Counted from the first letter of the stretch, positions 8,054 to 16,843 are shown. The stretch: 64,000 bases of DNA from Hyphomicrobiales bacterium (GCA_900472575.1 UCIV01000024.1:186001-250000), one strand, 5' to 3'. Notes: generated by a model from the sequence alone, not told the origin. Made by a program: numbers and translations.

Positions 8054-8785
8054 TCACACCGGGTACGCCTCACCATTCTTCTCGACAACAAATCGGACCC
8101 GCTGGACTTGGCGCAGCAGCAAATCCGCTGAGAGCATCACGATGGTGACGATGAGCACGGAGAGTACGACGTCGGAGAGATAATGCCCGCCGAACAGAAT
8201 GCGGTTGAACGACAATGAGACGGCTAAAATGCCGAGCAGGGTCTGCACTATCCTGCGAATTGTCCTCTGGCCGGCCGGGAGGAGATAGACGAGAGACATC
8301 ATCGCCATCGCGCCTGCTGCTTCTCCCGACGTGAACGAGCAGTTCGATGCACACGCCTGGGAAAATTCCCAGGCAGCGGACAGAGAATCCTCACCACCAA
8401 GCCCAAATGTGTCGCGCGGCCTTGCCCTTCCAAACGTGTTCTTCAGGACCATGTTCACGATAAGACCGACGCCCACACCGTAGGTGATCAGCGGAACAAA
8501 TGTGCGGCCGAGACTGACACCAATCGCATTCCTCAGACGTTGCGAGAGCAGCAGGAGCATTGACGCACCTATCACGACCGTACCGGCCCAGAAATTCGCC
8601 TGCCGCAGTGTCTGCAGTGATCCATTATGCTTGAGGGGGAATTGTTCGCCGTCAAAGAAATGCTGTGAAACGGTCATGTCGATGGATGGATTGAGATAGA
8701 ATGCGACACTCGTGACCACCGTCGCCATGACGACGAGCGAAAGGTGGAAGCCTGCTTGCTTGTTGCGCGAGACTGGTAACGTCAT
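8054..8785 (-). CDS. PAP2-superfamily membrane phosphatase (LpxF-like)
   Basis: A 243-residue protein with about six membrane helices and the three PAP2 phosphatase motifs: K115-x6-R122-P123 (KNTFGRARP), C-S-F-T-S-G-E around 149-155, and N184-R-x5-His191-x3-Asp195. In the second motif the usual PSGH histidine is replaced by Glu155, a variation that I recall from rhizobial LpxF-type lipid A 4'-phosphatases and relatives. The expected role is removal of a phosphate from a lipid on the periplasmic face of the inner membrane; the exact substrate is not shown by sequence. GGAG lies at the right distance before the ATG. The ACP gene follows on the same strand. Confidence 0.8.
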   Translation of the reverse strand: MTLPVSRNKQAGFHLSLVVMATVVTSVAFYLNPSIDMTVSQHFFDGEQFPLKHNGSLQTLRQANFWAGTVVIGASMLLLLSQRLRNAIGVSLGRTFVPLITYGVGVGLIVNMVLKNTFGRARPRDTFGLGGEDSLSAAWEFSQACASNCSFTSGEAAGAMAMMSLVYLLPAGQRTIRRIVQTLLGILAVSLSFNRILFGGHYLSDVVLSVLIVTIVMLSADLLLRQVQRVRFVVEKNGEAYPV

Positions 8786-9031
8786 AGGTTTGCTCCAGGT
8801 TTTCGGAGCAAGCTATTCCTGGTGACATGGCCGGTTCATTTTGTCTTGTTTCGTATTGTTGCGTGCCATCTCACAAAGCTTCTCGAAGGCTTTTCGGGTA
8901 TGCAGAAATGCGTTAACTGCTTGTATTGTCGATTTCTTCCCAAGCTTCGTAACAAAACTTAATAAAGCGAAACATATGCTCCCTGGCGGGCATGCGAAAC
9001 GCGTGCAGTCAGGCGATCAAGGACGACAGCC

Positions 9032-9754
9032 GTGCAAGCAAACTCAGCCAATGCAAAGATCCTGATTGTCGAGGATGATCCCGAAATCGGCAAGCTGCTC
9101 GCGCTCGCCATTCAGGAAAACGGCATGGTGGCGACCGTTGCCGAAGACGGGCATGTAATGAATGCCCTCTTACGCAACAACGAATTCGACCTCATCATTC
9201 TGGATGTCATGTTGCCCGGTGAGGATGGTCTGAGCATCTGCCGGCGCATCCGCTCGGAAAAGACGACGCCGATCATTCTTTTGACCGCGCTCGGTGAAGA
9301 GGTTGACCGCATCGTCGGGCTGGAGGTCGGCGCCGATGACTATGTCACCAAGCCGTTCAGCCCCCGCGAAGTCGTTGCCCGTATCCGCAGCCTGCTTCGG
9401 CGCGCATCCTACGGGCTGGTGAACACTGCGGTTCAGCGGAAACTTCGCTTCGAGGGCTGGCAGATAGACCCCCTGCGCCGGCAGTTGCACGATCCGAGCA
9501 ATGCCCGGGTTTCCGTGACGACGACGGAATTTGATCTTCTGCTCGCCTTCTGCCGCAATCCCGGCCGGGTGATTACGCGCGAAGAGCTTCTTTCGCTCAC
9601 CCATACCGGCCTTGCCGGTCCGATCGAACGCAGTGTTGATGTCCATATCAGCCGTCTGAGACAGAAGATCGAGGCCGATCCGAAAACCCCGGTCTTGCTG
9701 CAGACCGTGCGGCTCGGCGGCTACATGTTTACCGCCAATGTCGAACAGGCTTGA
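9032..9754 (+). CDS. OmpR-family response regulator
   Basis: A 240-residue two-domain regulator. The receiver domain (about 10-122) has the acidic pocket VEDD, phospho-acceptor Asp58 (LIILDVMLPGEDG) and the conserved Lys in YVTKPF. The C-terminal winged helix (about 140-236) has TTEFDLLLAF and RSVDVHISRLRQKIE, typical of OmpR/PhoB proteins. The start is GTG, preceded by AAGGA 8 bases upstream; no ATG gives the full receiver. The likely partner kinase gene begins at 10930, beyond an oppositely oriented mipA gene. A bidirectional terminator follows. Confidence 0.92.
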   Translation: MQANSANAKILIVEDDPEIGKLLALAIQENGMVATVAEDGHVMNALLRNNEFDLIILDVMLPGEDGLSICRRIRSEKTTPIILLTALGEEVDRIVGLEVGADDYVTKPFSPREVVARIRSLLRRASYGLVNTAVQRKLRFEGWQIDPLRRQLHDPSNARVSVTTTEFDLLLAFCRNPGRVITREELLSLTHTGLAGPIERSVDVHISRLRQKIEADPKTPVLLQTVRLGGYMFTANVEQA

Positions 9755-9798
9755 ATGGCTGCGGTGCGCTCAGGAGCGGGTGCGATGCACCCGATAAA

Positions 9799-9822
9799 AA
9801 AGCCGGGGCAATGCCCGGCTTT
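9799..9822. terminator. bidirectional terminator between response regulator and mipA
   Basis: A perfect 9-base stem AAAGCCGGG / CCCGGCTTT with a 6-base loop is flanked by an A run on the left and TTT on the right, so it can end transcription from both convergent genes. Confidence 0.8.
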
Positions 9823-9846
9823 CATCGTCTTTGACGCCCGTCTTCT

Positions 9847-10695
9847 TCAGAATTTGTAGCCGACGAATAGAGAAGCGGAGGGCTGTGTTTTTTCTTCCAC
9901 GATCGGGCTGTCTGCAGCGTCTCCTGTCAGGAAACCCACGCCGGCTTCGCCGCGGATAAGCCAGTTTTCGCTCAACAGGTAGATTGCCGATGCCGAAACG
10001 TTGACGCGTTTCAGGCCGGCTTCGGCCTTGTATTCCGCAAGACCGGATCTTGCCGCCTGGGCGGCGGTGACACCGAAATAGGATTGCATGTGCTTGTCGT
10101 TGGCGACCACGGCCTCGACGCCTGCGCCGAGGATCAGTCGTTCGCTGACCGGCGCCTGATATTCTGCGCCGAATGTGCCGATCAGGCTCTCGCTGCCTTC
10201 GATGGTCTGGTCGACGCTCGCATAAATCTCGAAGCCGTCCCATTTATAGGAGGCCTTGGCGCCGACGGTGGCTGCGAAGTCGATATCGCCCAGCCCCCTC
10301 AGGCGGTCAGCGTCGTCTTCATCGCGTCCGCCTTCGTAACCGACCTTGGCGGCGAGTGCGAAACCGTTGTGCTCGAATGCGGTGATCGTCACGCCGCGCG
10401 GATCGATCTCCAGCCACTCGCCATAGGTGAAGACGACGAATGGTACGGGCTGGACCTTGAAGTCGCCGCTACCTTCATATTCCGGCTCGTAAATTCCACC
10501 GGCGCCGACGATTAGGCTCCAGTTGCGTTCCGGTTTTTCCTTGTTGAACCGCTCCTGGTCGAATGGCGGTTCCGGCGGCAGTCCTGCAAGGCCTGCATCG
10601 GCGGCGAGCGTGGTCGAAACCGTGCCGGCGATCGCGAGGGTGACGTATATGGCGCTTGCGAGAAGTCGCAGATCGGTCCGTTGGATAAAAGACAT
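9847..10695 (-). CDS. MipA/OmpV-family outer-membrane protein
   Basis: A 282-residue protein with a signal peptide (about residues 1-31, ending TTLAA), then a beta-barrel pattern with alternating strands and a C-terminal aromatic residue (FVGYKF), as expected for an outer-membrane barrel. GGIYEPEYEGSGDF and QPVPFV are characteristic of the MipA/OmpV family, which scaffolds murein enzymes or acts as a small-molecule porin. GGAG precedes the ATG. It is convergent to the response regulator and divergent from the kinase, so it is a natural candidate target of that two-component system. Confidence 0.85.
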   Translation of the reverse strand: MSFIQRTDLRLLASAIYVTLAIAGTVSTTLAADAGLAGLPPEPPFDQERFNKEKPERNWSLIVGAGGIYEPEYEGSGDFKVQPVPFVVFTYGEWLEIDPRGVTITAFEHNGFALAAKVGYEGGRDEDDADRLRGLGDIDFAATVGAKASYKWDGFEIYASVDQTIEGSESLIGTFGAEYQAPVSERLILGAGVEAVVANDKHMQSYFGVTAAQAARSGLAEYKAEAGLKRVNVSASAIYLLSENWLIRGEAGVGFLTGDAADSPIVEEKTQPSASLFVGYKF

Positions 10696-10929
10696 GGGTG
10701 CTCCAGTGAATTTAACACGGGCACCACCTCAAGGGCGAGCCGTGCATGCAACACGTCTGTCCTGTCACGGATGGATGCGGTGCAGCATGTCTTTGTGTTA
10801 CGCTTTGTTGCGGGCAAGGCGGATTGGATGGCCTGGGTGCAAGGCAGGGTGCGATCGACACAAAACTTAATGTGGTTTTGCAGCGGATGGCCTTATCTTC
10901 AGGGCAATGGGCCTGCGATAACGGCCGCA

Positions 10930-12294
10930 ATGCAATCTGTACCGGGCGGAACGGCCCAAGGGGGCGTTTTGGGATTTCGGGTCTCCCGGTTGATTTCGAC
11001 CATTCACGGCCAGATCACCGCAGTCATTTTCGCCTGCCTGATCATTGCTTTCATCATCGGTTCGACGCTCGAAAGTTGGGTCAGGGAGGAATACAGCGCT
11101 CCAGATATGGAAAGTATGTCGGCCCACGTGACCGCGATCGCTTCTGTGTTTGCGTCGGCAACGCCCAGCGACAGAGATGTGATACTGGCGGCGGCTAATC
11201 ACGAAGACGGGCGTCTGACATTGCAGCCGCTCTCGTATTCAGAACGTTTCACCACGTCCTCGCCTGACGAGCCGTTCCTCCAAGTCATCCTCGATCGCCT
11301 ACTTCCTCCAGAAAACCACCCCGTACCATTTGGTGGCTGGAGGACATTTGCCGACGGCAGACGCGTGCTTGCCGCGCAAGTTGACCACGATACACTTCTC
11401 GTCATGGAATTGCCCGAAAGCTTCCTTCGCAACGATGCGCTGATATTCGGTTCGAACTATCTGGTGGCAACAGTCACGCTGCTCATCCTGTTTTCGCTTT
11501 TTGCAGTACGGGCGCTGACCAGCCCCTTGCGACGTATCGCTTCCGCGGCGATGAAAGCGGACATTTCTCTCGGTCCGGCGATCTTCGAAGAACGTGGAAG
11601 CTCTGAAATCGTCACACTCGCCCGGGCGCTGAATGGCATGCAGCGGCGAATCTCGACCATGGTGGAATCGCGAACAAGGATGTTGCGTGGCATCAGCCAC
11701 GACCTGCGGACGCCGCTGACGCGCCTGCGGCTTCGCGCGGAAAGGGTGAGCGAAGAAGAGATCAGGGAAGGTCTTCTGGGAGATATCGAGCGGATCAACA
11801 GGCTGTTGAAGGAAAGCCTCGGTTATCTTCGCGACAACCACCAACGCGAAGTCTCGCAACGCGCGGATCTCGCTTCCATGCTGCAGACGACCTGTGACGA
11901 ATTCGCCGATATGGGGCATGATGTGCAGTATGATGGCCCGGCGCGGATGGTCACCAACTTCAAGCCGCTGGCGCTGACACGCGCGATTACCAACCTGTGC
12001 GAAAACGCGATCAAGTTCGGCACGCATGTGACTGTCGAGCTTCGCGCAGTCGATGGTCAGGCGGTTATCGACATCAGCGATGACGGGCCGGGAATTCCCG
12101 AGCAATATCGCACGCGCGTGCTGGAACCCTTCTTCAAGGTGGATACAGCGCGCCAGGACACGGAAACAGGTTTCGGTCTCGGGCTTTCGATCGTTGCCGA
12201 GATCGTCCAGGCGCATCATGGAAAACTGGTCCTGCTGGATCGTCAGCCCAATGGGCTCGTGGCGCGGATCATCCTGCCTCTGGAGCACAAATAA
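10930..12294 (+). CDS. membrane sensor histidine kinase (EnvZ-like)
   Basis: About 454 residues. The first membrane helix (ITAVIFACLIIAFIIG) and a second near residues 175-200 enclose a periplasmic sensor of about 130 residues. HAMP follows, then the DHp domain with H257 in GISHDLRTPLTRLRL, and a HATPase domain with N box (NLCENAIKFG), G1 (DDGPGIP) and G2 (GFGLGLSI). The frame stays open back to 10681; I chose ATG 10930 because it leaves a short basic leader before the first helix, though its ribosome site is weak and a TTG 36 bases later (behind AAGGGGG) is possible. It is the probable partner of the response regulator at 9032. Confidence 0.88.
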   Translation: MQSVPGGTAQGGVLGFRVSRLISTIHGQITAVIFACLIIAFIIGSTLESWVREEYSAPDMESMSAHVTAIASVFASATPSDRDVILAAANHEDGRLTLQPLSYSERFTTSSPDEPFLQVILDRLLPPENHPVPFGGWRTFADGRRVLAAQVDHDTLLVMELPESFLRNDALIFGSNYLVATVTLLILFSLFAVRALTSPLRRIASAAMKADISLGPAIFEERGSSEIVTLARALNGMQRRISTMVESRTRMLRGISHDLRTPLTRLRLRAERVSEEEIREGLLGDIERINRLLKESLGYLRDNHQREVSQRADLASMLQTTCDEFADMGHDVQYDGPARMVTNFKPLALTRAITNLCENAIKFGTHVTVELRAVDGQAVIDISDDGPGIPEQYRTRVLEPFFKVDTARQDTETGFGLGLSIVAEIVQAHHGKLVLLDRQPNGLVARIILPLEHK

Positions 12295-12297
12295 AAA

Positions 12298-12322
12298 ACG
12301 GCGAGCCTGTGGGGCTCGCCGT
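12298..12322. terminator. strong terminator between kinase and ribB
   Basis: A 10-base perfect stem ACGGCGAGCC / GGCTCGCCGT with a 5-base loop begins 4 bases after the kinase stop, preceded by an A run and followed by AACTTTCT. It can serve both convergent transcripts. Confidence 0.8.
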
Positions 12323-12343
12323 AACTTTCTCAATCCCGAGCTA

Positions 12344-12976
12344 TCAGGCTGCTGCCAGCGCTCCGGCTTTCGCGTCATTCAGGTATCGAACGAGATCCTC
12401 GATGGTAATGACCAGCAGGCCGTTCTGTTCGGCGAAGATCTCGAGCTGCGGAAGACGGGCCATCGTGCCGTCTTCATTGGAAATTTCGCAGATGACGCCG
12501 GCCGGGGATTTTCTGGCCAGCCTGCAAAGATCGACTGCCGCTTCCGTGTGACCGGTGCGACCGAGAACGCCTTCCGGGTTTGCCCGCAAGGGGAAGATAT
12601 GGCCGGGGCGGGCAAAATCTGCAGGGCGGGCGCTCGGGTCGACAAGCGCCTTGACGGTCGCGGCGCGATCGGCCGCTGAGATGCCGGTCGTGGTGCCCGG
12701 AATGTAATCGACGGATACGGTGAAGGCCGTTTTCATCGATTCCGTGTTGTTCGGCACCATGAGGGGAAGTTCGAGTTCGTCGATGCGATTGTGGTCCATG
12801 GCGATGCAGATCAGGCCACGAGCCTTGTTCATCATGAACGCTATCTTTTCGTTTGTCGCATCTTCTGCAGCAAAGATCAGATCGCCTTCATTTTCGCGAT
12901 CCTCGTCATCGACAACGACAACCATTTCGCCGCGGGCGAAGGCTTCTACTGCATCTTCAATTCTGGAAATCGTCAT
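12344..12976 (-). CDS. ribB: 3,4-dihydroxy-2-butanone 4-phosphate synthase
   Basis: A 210-residue RibB, close to the usual length. It converts ribulose 5-phosphate to dihydroxybutanone phosphate and formate for riboflavin synthesis. The active-site loop DDEDRENEGD, the phosphate-binding RPGHIFPLRA stretch and RTGHTEAAVDL are all present, and there is no GTP cyclohydrolase II domain. The frame is open to a TTG at 13033 with a good AAGGGA site; I prefer the ATG at 12976, where family similarity begins, but the longer form is possible. An FMN riboswitch lies directly upstream, so expression should fall when FMN is plentiful. Confidence 0.93.
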   Translation of the reverse strand: MTISRIEDAVEAFARGEMVVVVDDEDRENEGDLIFAAEDATNEKIAFMMNKARGLICIAMDHNRIDELELPLMVPNNTESMKTAFTVSVDYIPGTTTGISAADRAATVKALVDPSARPADFARPGHIFPLRANPEGVLGRTGHTEAAVDLCRLARKSPAGVICEISNEDGTMARLPQLEIFAEQNGLLVITIEDLVRYLNDAKAGALAAA

Positions 12977-13091
12977 TTCAAGTCTTTCAAGGGTTAAGCC
13001 GGTGAAGGCTGTTGCATCGGCTTTCGCCGACAAAACTTATCCCTTGGGCGAACAAGCGCCACGGGCAGCCCGGTCAAAGGCCGCCGCGGGT

Positions 13092-13228
13092 TGGTCTCTT
13101 CCATCCGGACTGTAACCGTCGGCTCCGGCATCTCACCGGATCTGCTGACCTTCCTTTTGGGAAGCGCTCGCGGGCTCCGGGGGAGACCCCGATACCGCCG
13201 GTGGGGAATTGCACCCCGCCCTGAGAAC
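13092..13228 (-). ncRNA. FMN riboswitch (RFN element) in the ribB leader
   Basis: Read on the minus strand, the conserved RFN blocks appear in order: TCAGGGCGGGGTGCAATTC, CCCCACCGGCGGTA, AGCCCGCGAGCG, GGTCAGCAGATCCGGTGAGA and CAGTCCGGATGGAAGAGA. This is a complete FMN aptamer. It ends about 115 bases before the ribB ATG; that expression platform contains a CGGGCTGCCCG hairpin and a TCGGC-GAAA-GCCGA tetraloop hairpin. Confidence 0.95.
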
Positions 13229-13234
13229 GGGCCA

Positions 13235-13264
13235 AGTTTATTTCAACAGACGCTTGAATTGCAA
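13235..13264 (-). promoter_or_regulatory. candidate promoter for the FMN riboswitch and ribB
   Basis: On the minus strand TTGCAA is followed 18 bases later by TAAACT, placing a start site close to 13228, exactly where the riboswitch aptamer begins. The match to sigma-70 boxes is moderate. Confidence 0.35.
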
Positions 13265-13330
13265 CAGGCAAACGCACCCAGAAAATTCAGATAGGGATGA
13301 AAATATTGCGCAATCGCTGGAAGATGCGCT

Positions 13331-14140
13331 TTATTTTGCTATCAGAACCTCGATACCGCGCTTCTCGAATTCTTTCGCATCCCGGTCGGAAATCCCGTCA
13401 TCGGTGATGAAGGAATTGATCACGTCCAGCGAACCGAGACGGGTGAAGGACGAGCGGTTGATCTTGGTGCTATCGGCGACGAGATAGACATGCGCCGCGG
13501 CCTTGATCATCGCTTCCTTGAGCTGAAGGTCGGCAAAGCTCGGATAGGTGAGACCCGCATCGAGCGCCACGCCGGCGGTGGCGAGAAACAGCTTGCCGGC
13601 GAAGATGTTGCGGAAATACTCGACCGACTTGTCGCCCGAGAGCGACAGCGTCGGCGATTTGAACTGGCCGCCCGGCATATGCACCGCAAAGGTCGGTACC
13701 GAGCCCAAGATGATCGCGATGTTCAGCGCATTGGTGATCAGCGTCAGGTCGCGCCGGTTGGTCAGTCGGGTGGCGATTTCGGTCGTCGTCGTGCCCGCAT
13801 CCAGGATCAGCGTCTCGCCGTCCTTGACAAGGCTTGCGGCAAGCGCGCCGATGCGGCGCTTCTTGTCCATGTTCTCCTGGTGGTGGAGCGTCATCGTGCC
13901 GGTCGCGGGCACTGCGGTGTTCAGATAGGCGCCGCCATGTTCACGGGTGATGAAGCCTTCGCTTTCCAGCCGCTCCAAATCCTGCCTGATCGTCGCTTCC
14001 GACACGCGGAAGGCGCCGGCGAGATCTCTCACCCGCGCCGACCCTTCTTCCTGTAGCCATTCGAGGATACGGCGCCGTCTCGGCTCGGACAGGAGGCCGA
14101 TCATCGACTCCGAAGCATCCTGCTCTTCTCTCGCTTCCAT
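13331..14140 (-). CDS. DeoR-family transcriptional regulator
   Basis: A 269-residue regulator with an N-terminal helix-turn-helix (about 18-73: RDLAGAFRVSEATIRQDL and ITREHGGAYL) and a DeoR effector domain with the GTTTTEIA phosphate-binding loop, LTLITNALNIA and the KLFLATAGV and LVADSTKI blocks. DeoR proteins normally sense a phosphorylated sugar intermediate. It is the last gene of the minus-strand sugar transporter group, 94 bases after the permease gene, and probably represses the divergent transport and catabolic operons. A perfect inverted repeat lies just before its own start (14171-14188). Confidence 0.9.
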   Translation of the reverse strand: MEAREEQDASESMIGLLSEPRRRRILEWLQEEGSARVRDLAGAFRVSEATIRQDLERLESEGFITREHGGAYLNTAVPATGTMTLHHQENMDKKRRIGALAASLVKDGETLILDAGTTTTEIATRLTNRRDLTLITNALNIAIILGSVPTFAVHMPGGQFKSPTLSLSGDKSVEYFRNIFAGKLFLATAGVALDAGLTYPSFADLQLKEAMIKAAAHVYLVADSTKINRSSFTRLGSLDVINSFITDDGISDRDAKEFEKRGIEVLIAK

Positions 14141-14170
14141 TCCGGCCTGCCTAATCCTTTAATCGCAAAC

Positions 14171-14188
14171 AATCGAAACCATTCGATT
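14171..14188. promoter_or_regulatory. palindrome upstream of the deoR-type gene
   Basis: AATCGAA-ACCA-TTCGATT is a perfect 7-base inverted repeat with a 4-base spacer, 31 bases before the regulator's start. It shares the ATCGAA core with the repeats before the two ABC operons, so it is a candidate autoregulatory operator. Confidence 0.4.
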
Positions 14189-14234
14189 CACTTCCTATGG
14201 GATCATTACAGGAATGGCCTTGCGCTTTAAATCC

Positions 14235-15317
14235 TCAATTCGCGTTCTGCTGCAGGACGACACGAGCCTGCAGCTTCTGCTGCACCTGATCGACGACAAC
14301 GGCGGCGATGATGACGAGACCTTTGATGACGGTCTGCCAGAAGGACGAAACGCCCATCATGATAAGCCCATCTGCAAGAATGCCGATCACGAATGCACCA
14401 ACAATGGTGCCGGCGATGCGGCCGCGTCCACCGGACATGGATGTACCGCCAAGAACGGCTGCGGCAATGGCGTTGAGTTCGAATGTCTCGCCGGTCGCCG
14501 GATGGCTGGCCTGCAGCTGTGACGAAATGATCAGGCCGACAAGTGCGGCGCAAACCCCGGAGAACATGTAGACGAACAGTTTCGTGCGGTCGACATTGAC
14601 GCCGGAGAGTGCCGCCCCGCGCTCGTTGCCGCCGACAGCATAGATATGCCGGCCAAGCGGTGTGCGCGTTGCAAGATAGGCAGCGCCCAGTGCGACCACG
14701 ACCATGATCCAGACGGAGACGGGCAGGCCGAAGAATGTACCCGAGCCGATGATGCGGAACGTGTCCGATCCGTATTCCGAATTGCCCGCGAGGTTGGGAA
14801 AGGTCCGGCCGTCGGAGAAGAGAAGCGCCGAGCCGCGGGCGACATAAAGGATGCCGAGCGTCGCGATGAATGGCGCGACATTCAGCTTTGTTATCAGCAT
14901 CCCGTTTATCCAGCCTATGAATATGCCGACGACAAGGACGATGAGGCAGATCTCGATCGTGTTGAACTGGACGCTGTAGGCGACACCGATAAAGCCGAGG
15001 TCGATGCCGTAAAGAACCAGATAGCCGGCGACCATCGCGCAGAGGCCGACAATGGAGCCGACCGAAAGATCGATCCCGCCTGCGATGATGACGAAGGTCA
15101 TGCCGATTGCGAGGATCGCGTTCAGCGCCACATGCTTGGAAATGATCAGCATGTTGCCTGTCGTCAGGAAGTTCGGTGCCGCGATGGCGAAGAAGGCGAA
15201 GACCAGGATCAGCGCCACGAAGGTGCGCATGTGCAGAAGCAGCAGAAGCGCCGATGTTCTGGATTTGTGACCGCCGATCACGGTCTTGGCGTTGCCCGAG
15301 GCGTCGATGCTGCTCAT
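14235..15317 (-). CDS. sugar ABC transporter permease (RbsC family)
   Basis: A 360-residue membrane protein with a short hydrophilic N-terminus and about ten helices. It shows the RbsC/AraH-type signatures AGGIDLSVGSIVGL and NAIAAAVLGGTSMSGGRG. It forms the membrane channel of a ribose-type importer. Its start overlaps the stop of the ATPase gene by 4 bases (ATGA). An almost equally long frame on the same strand is a shadow with no family resemblance. The gene belongs to the candidate apiose import operon. Confidence 0.92.
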   Translation of the reverse strand: MSSIDASGNAKTVIGGHKSRTSALLLLLHMRTFVALILVFAFFAIAAPNFLTTGNMLIISKHVALNAILAIGMTFVIIAGGIDLSVGSIVGLCAMVAGYLVLYGIDLGFIGVAYSVQFNTIEICLIVLVVGIFIGWINGMLITKLNVAPFIATLGILYVARGSALLFSDGRTFPNLAGNSEYGSDTFRIIGSGTFFGLPVSVWIMVVVALGAAYLATRTPLGRHIYAVGGNERGAALSGVNVDRTKLFVYMFSGVCAALVGLIISSQLQASHPATGETFELNAIAAAVLGGTSMSGGRGRIAGTIVGAFVIGILADGLIMMGVSSFWQTVIKGLVIIAAVVVDQVQQKLQARVVLQQNAN

Positions 15318-16843
15318 TGTGTTTCAACCCTGTTCAGATTTGGGGTTGCCGCGGAGATGACCTCCGCAGCGCTTGCGCCGGCCGGGAATTGTCCGGTCAG
15401 CCGACCATTCGCCATGACGAGTACGCGATCGGAAAGGGCGAGAACTTCTTCCAGATCGGATGTTACAAAGAGGATGCCGAGGCCATCGGCAGCAAGCCGG
15501 CGCATGGTGCGAAAGATTTCCGCCTTGGCGCCGATATCGATGCCACGCGACGGCTCGTCCATCAGCAGGATTTTCGGCCTTGTCATCAGCGCCTTGCCGA
15601 TCACGACCTTCTGCTGGTTTCCACCGGAAAGGCTGGAGACGGGGTGTTCGAGGCTGGCGATCTTGATCGCCATGCGCTTGACGAATTCCGCCGCCTTGGC
15701 GGCTTCGGCCTTCAGGGATAGATGAAACCCTCGGGTAAAATCGTAAAGCGACGACATGGTCAGGTTTTCGCGGATCGTCATGATCTGCACGAGCCCGTCG
15801 CGCTTGCGATCTTCCGGGATGAGCGCCAGACCGCGACGGATCCGGCCGGAGACACTTTTCTCCTTCACTGGCTTGCCGCCGATGAAGATCTGGCCCGAGG
15901 AATTCGGGTGCTGCGCCATGATACATTCGAGAAGTTCCGAGCGACCGGCGCCCATCAGGCCGTAGAGCCCGACGATCTCGCCCTCGCGCACGGAGAGCGA
16001 CATGTGGTCGACGGCGTAGCCGCCGGCCGGGCTTGGAAGGCAGACATTATCGACACGAAACACTTCCTTGCCGAGTTCATGGTCGCCGGTCTTCGGAAAT
16101 TCCTTCGAGGCGCTGCCGATCATGTTGGCGACGATCCAGGGGATATCGACGCCCTGCATCGAGCGTGATCCGGTAATCGCGCCATCGCGCAGAACGGTGA
16201 TGTAGTCGCCGATGCGGATCAGCTCTTCCAGCCGATGGGAAATGTAGACAATGCCGACGCCCTGCTTCTTCAGGTCGTTGATCACCCTGAACAGAACCTC
16301 GACCTCTGTGGCCGACAGCGCGGACGTTGGCTCGTCGAGGATCAGGATGCGGGCGTTTTCGGCAAGCGCCTTGGCGATTTCGACGATCTGCTGCTGGCCG
16401 ATCCGCAAGTTTCCGAGCGGCGTATCCGGGTCGATATTCTGCTCGAGACGCTTCATCAGCGCCGCTGCGGCCGTTCGCTGGGCTTGGCTGTCGATATGGA
16501 TGCCGGCGCGGGTCTTTTCATGGCCGACGAAGATGTTTTCCGCCACGGTCAGATTGGGGAACAGGTTGAGTTCCTGAAAAACGATACCGACACCGTGTTT
16601 TGCGGCATCCGTCTTGTCGGCGAAGACAACCTGCTGGCCGTCTATTTCGATCGTGCCGCCGTTCAGCTGTTCGACGCCGGCGATGATCTTCATCAGCGTC
16701 GATTTTCCGGCGCCGTTTTCACCGACGAGAACGTTCACCGCTCCCATGCGCAGGTCGAAATCGACATTTTTCAGCGCCTGGGTGCCGGGATAGATTTTCG
16801 AGCCATTGCGGATCGAAAGGCCGATGGGATTGGCTTCCGTCAT
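15314..16843 (-). CDS. sugar ABC transporter ATP-binding protein (RbsA family, double NBD)
   Basis: A 509-residue protein with two fused ABC domains. The first has Walker A GENGAGKST, signature LRIGQQQIVEIAKAL and Walker B ILILDEPTSAL. The second has the family's degenerate Walker A GLMGAGRSE, signature LSGGNQQKV and ILLMDEPSRGID. This is the layout of RbsA/XylG. It energises import by the neighbouring permease. The gene overlaps both neighbours by 4 bases: the lipoprotein gene stop upstream and the permease start downstream. Confidence 0.93.
   Translation of the reverse strand: MTEANPIGLSIRNGSKIYPGTQALKNVDFDLRMGAVNVLVGENGAGKSTLMKIIAGVEQLNGGTIEIDGQQVVFADKTDAAKHGVGIVFQELNLFPNLTVAENIFVGHEKTRAGIHIDSQAQRTAAAALMKRLEQNIDPDTPLGNLRIGQQQIVEIAKALAENARILILDEPTSALSATEVEVLFRVINDLKKQGVGIVYISHRLEELIRIGDYITVLRDGAITGSRSMQGVDIPWIVANMIGSASKEFPKTGDHELGKEVFRVDNVCLPSPAGGYAVDHMSLSVREGEIVGLYGLMGAGRSELLECIMAQHPNSSGQIFIGGKPVKEKSVSGRIRRGLALIPEDRKRDGLVQIMTIRENLTMSSLYDFTRGFHLSLKAEAAKAAEFVKRMAIKIASLEHPVSSLSGGNQQKVVIGKALMTRPKILLMDEPSRGIDIGAKAEIFRTMRRLAADGLGILFVTSDLEEVLALSDRVLVMANGRLTGQFPAGASAAEVISAATPNLNRVETQ

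Noticed and set aside
8841-9065. 74-codon frame before the response regulator
   Set aside because: Runs into the regulator start, has no ribosome site and no recognisable sequence; the interval is probably the promoter.
14227-15327. 366-codon frame on the same strand as the RbsC-type permease
   Set aside because: Out-of-frame shadow, full of Arg and His; the permease frame has clear family motifs and the ATGA overlap.
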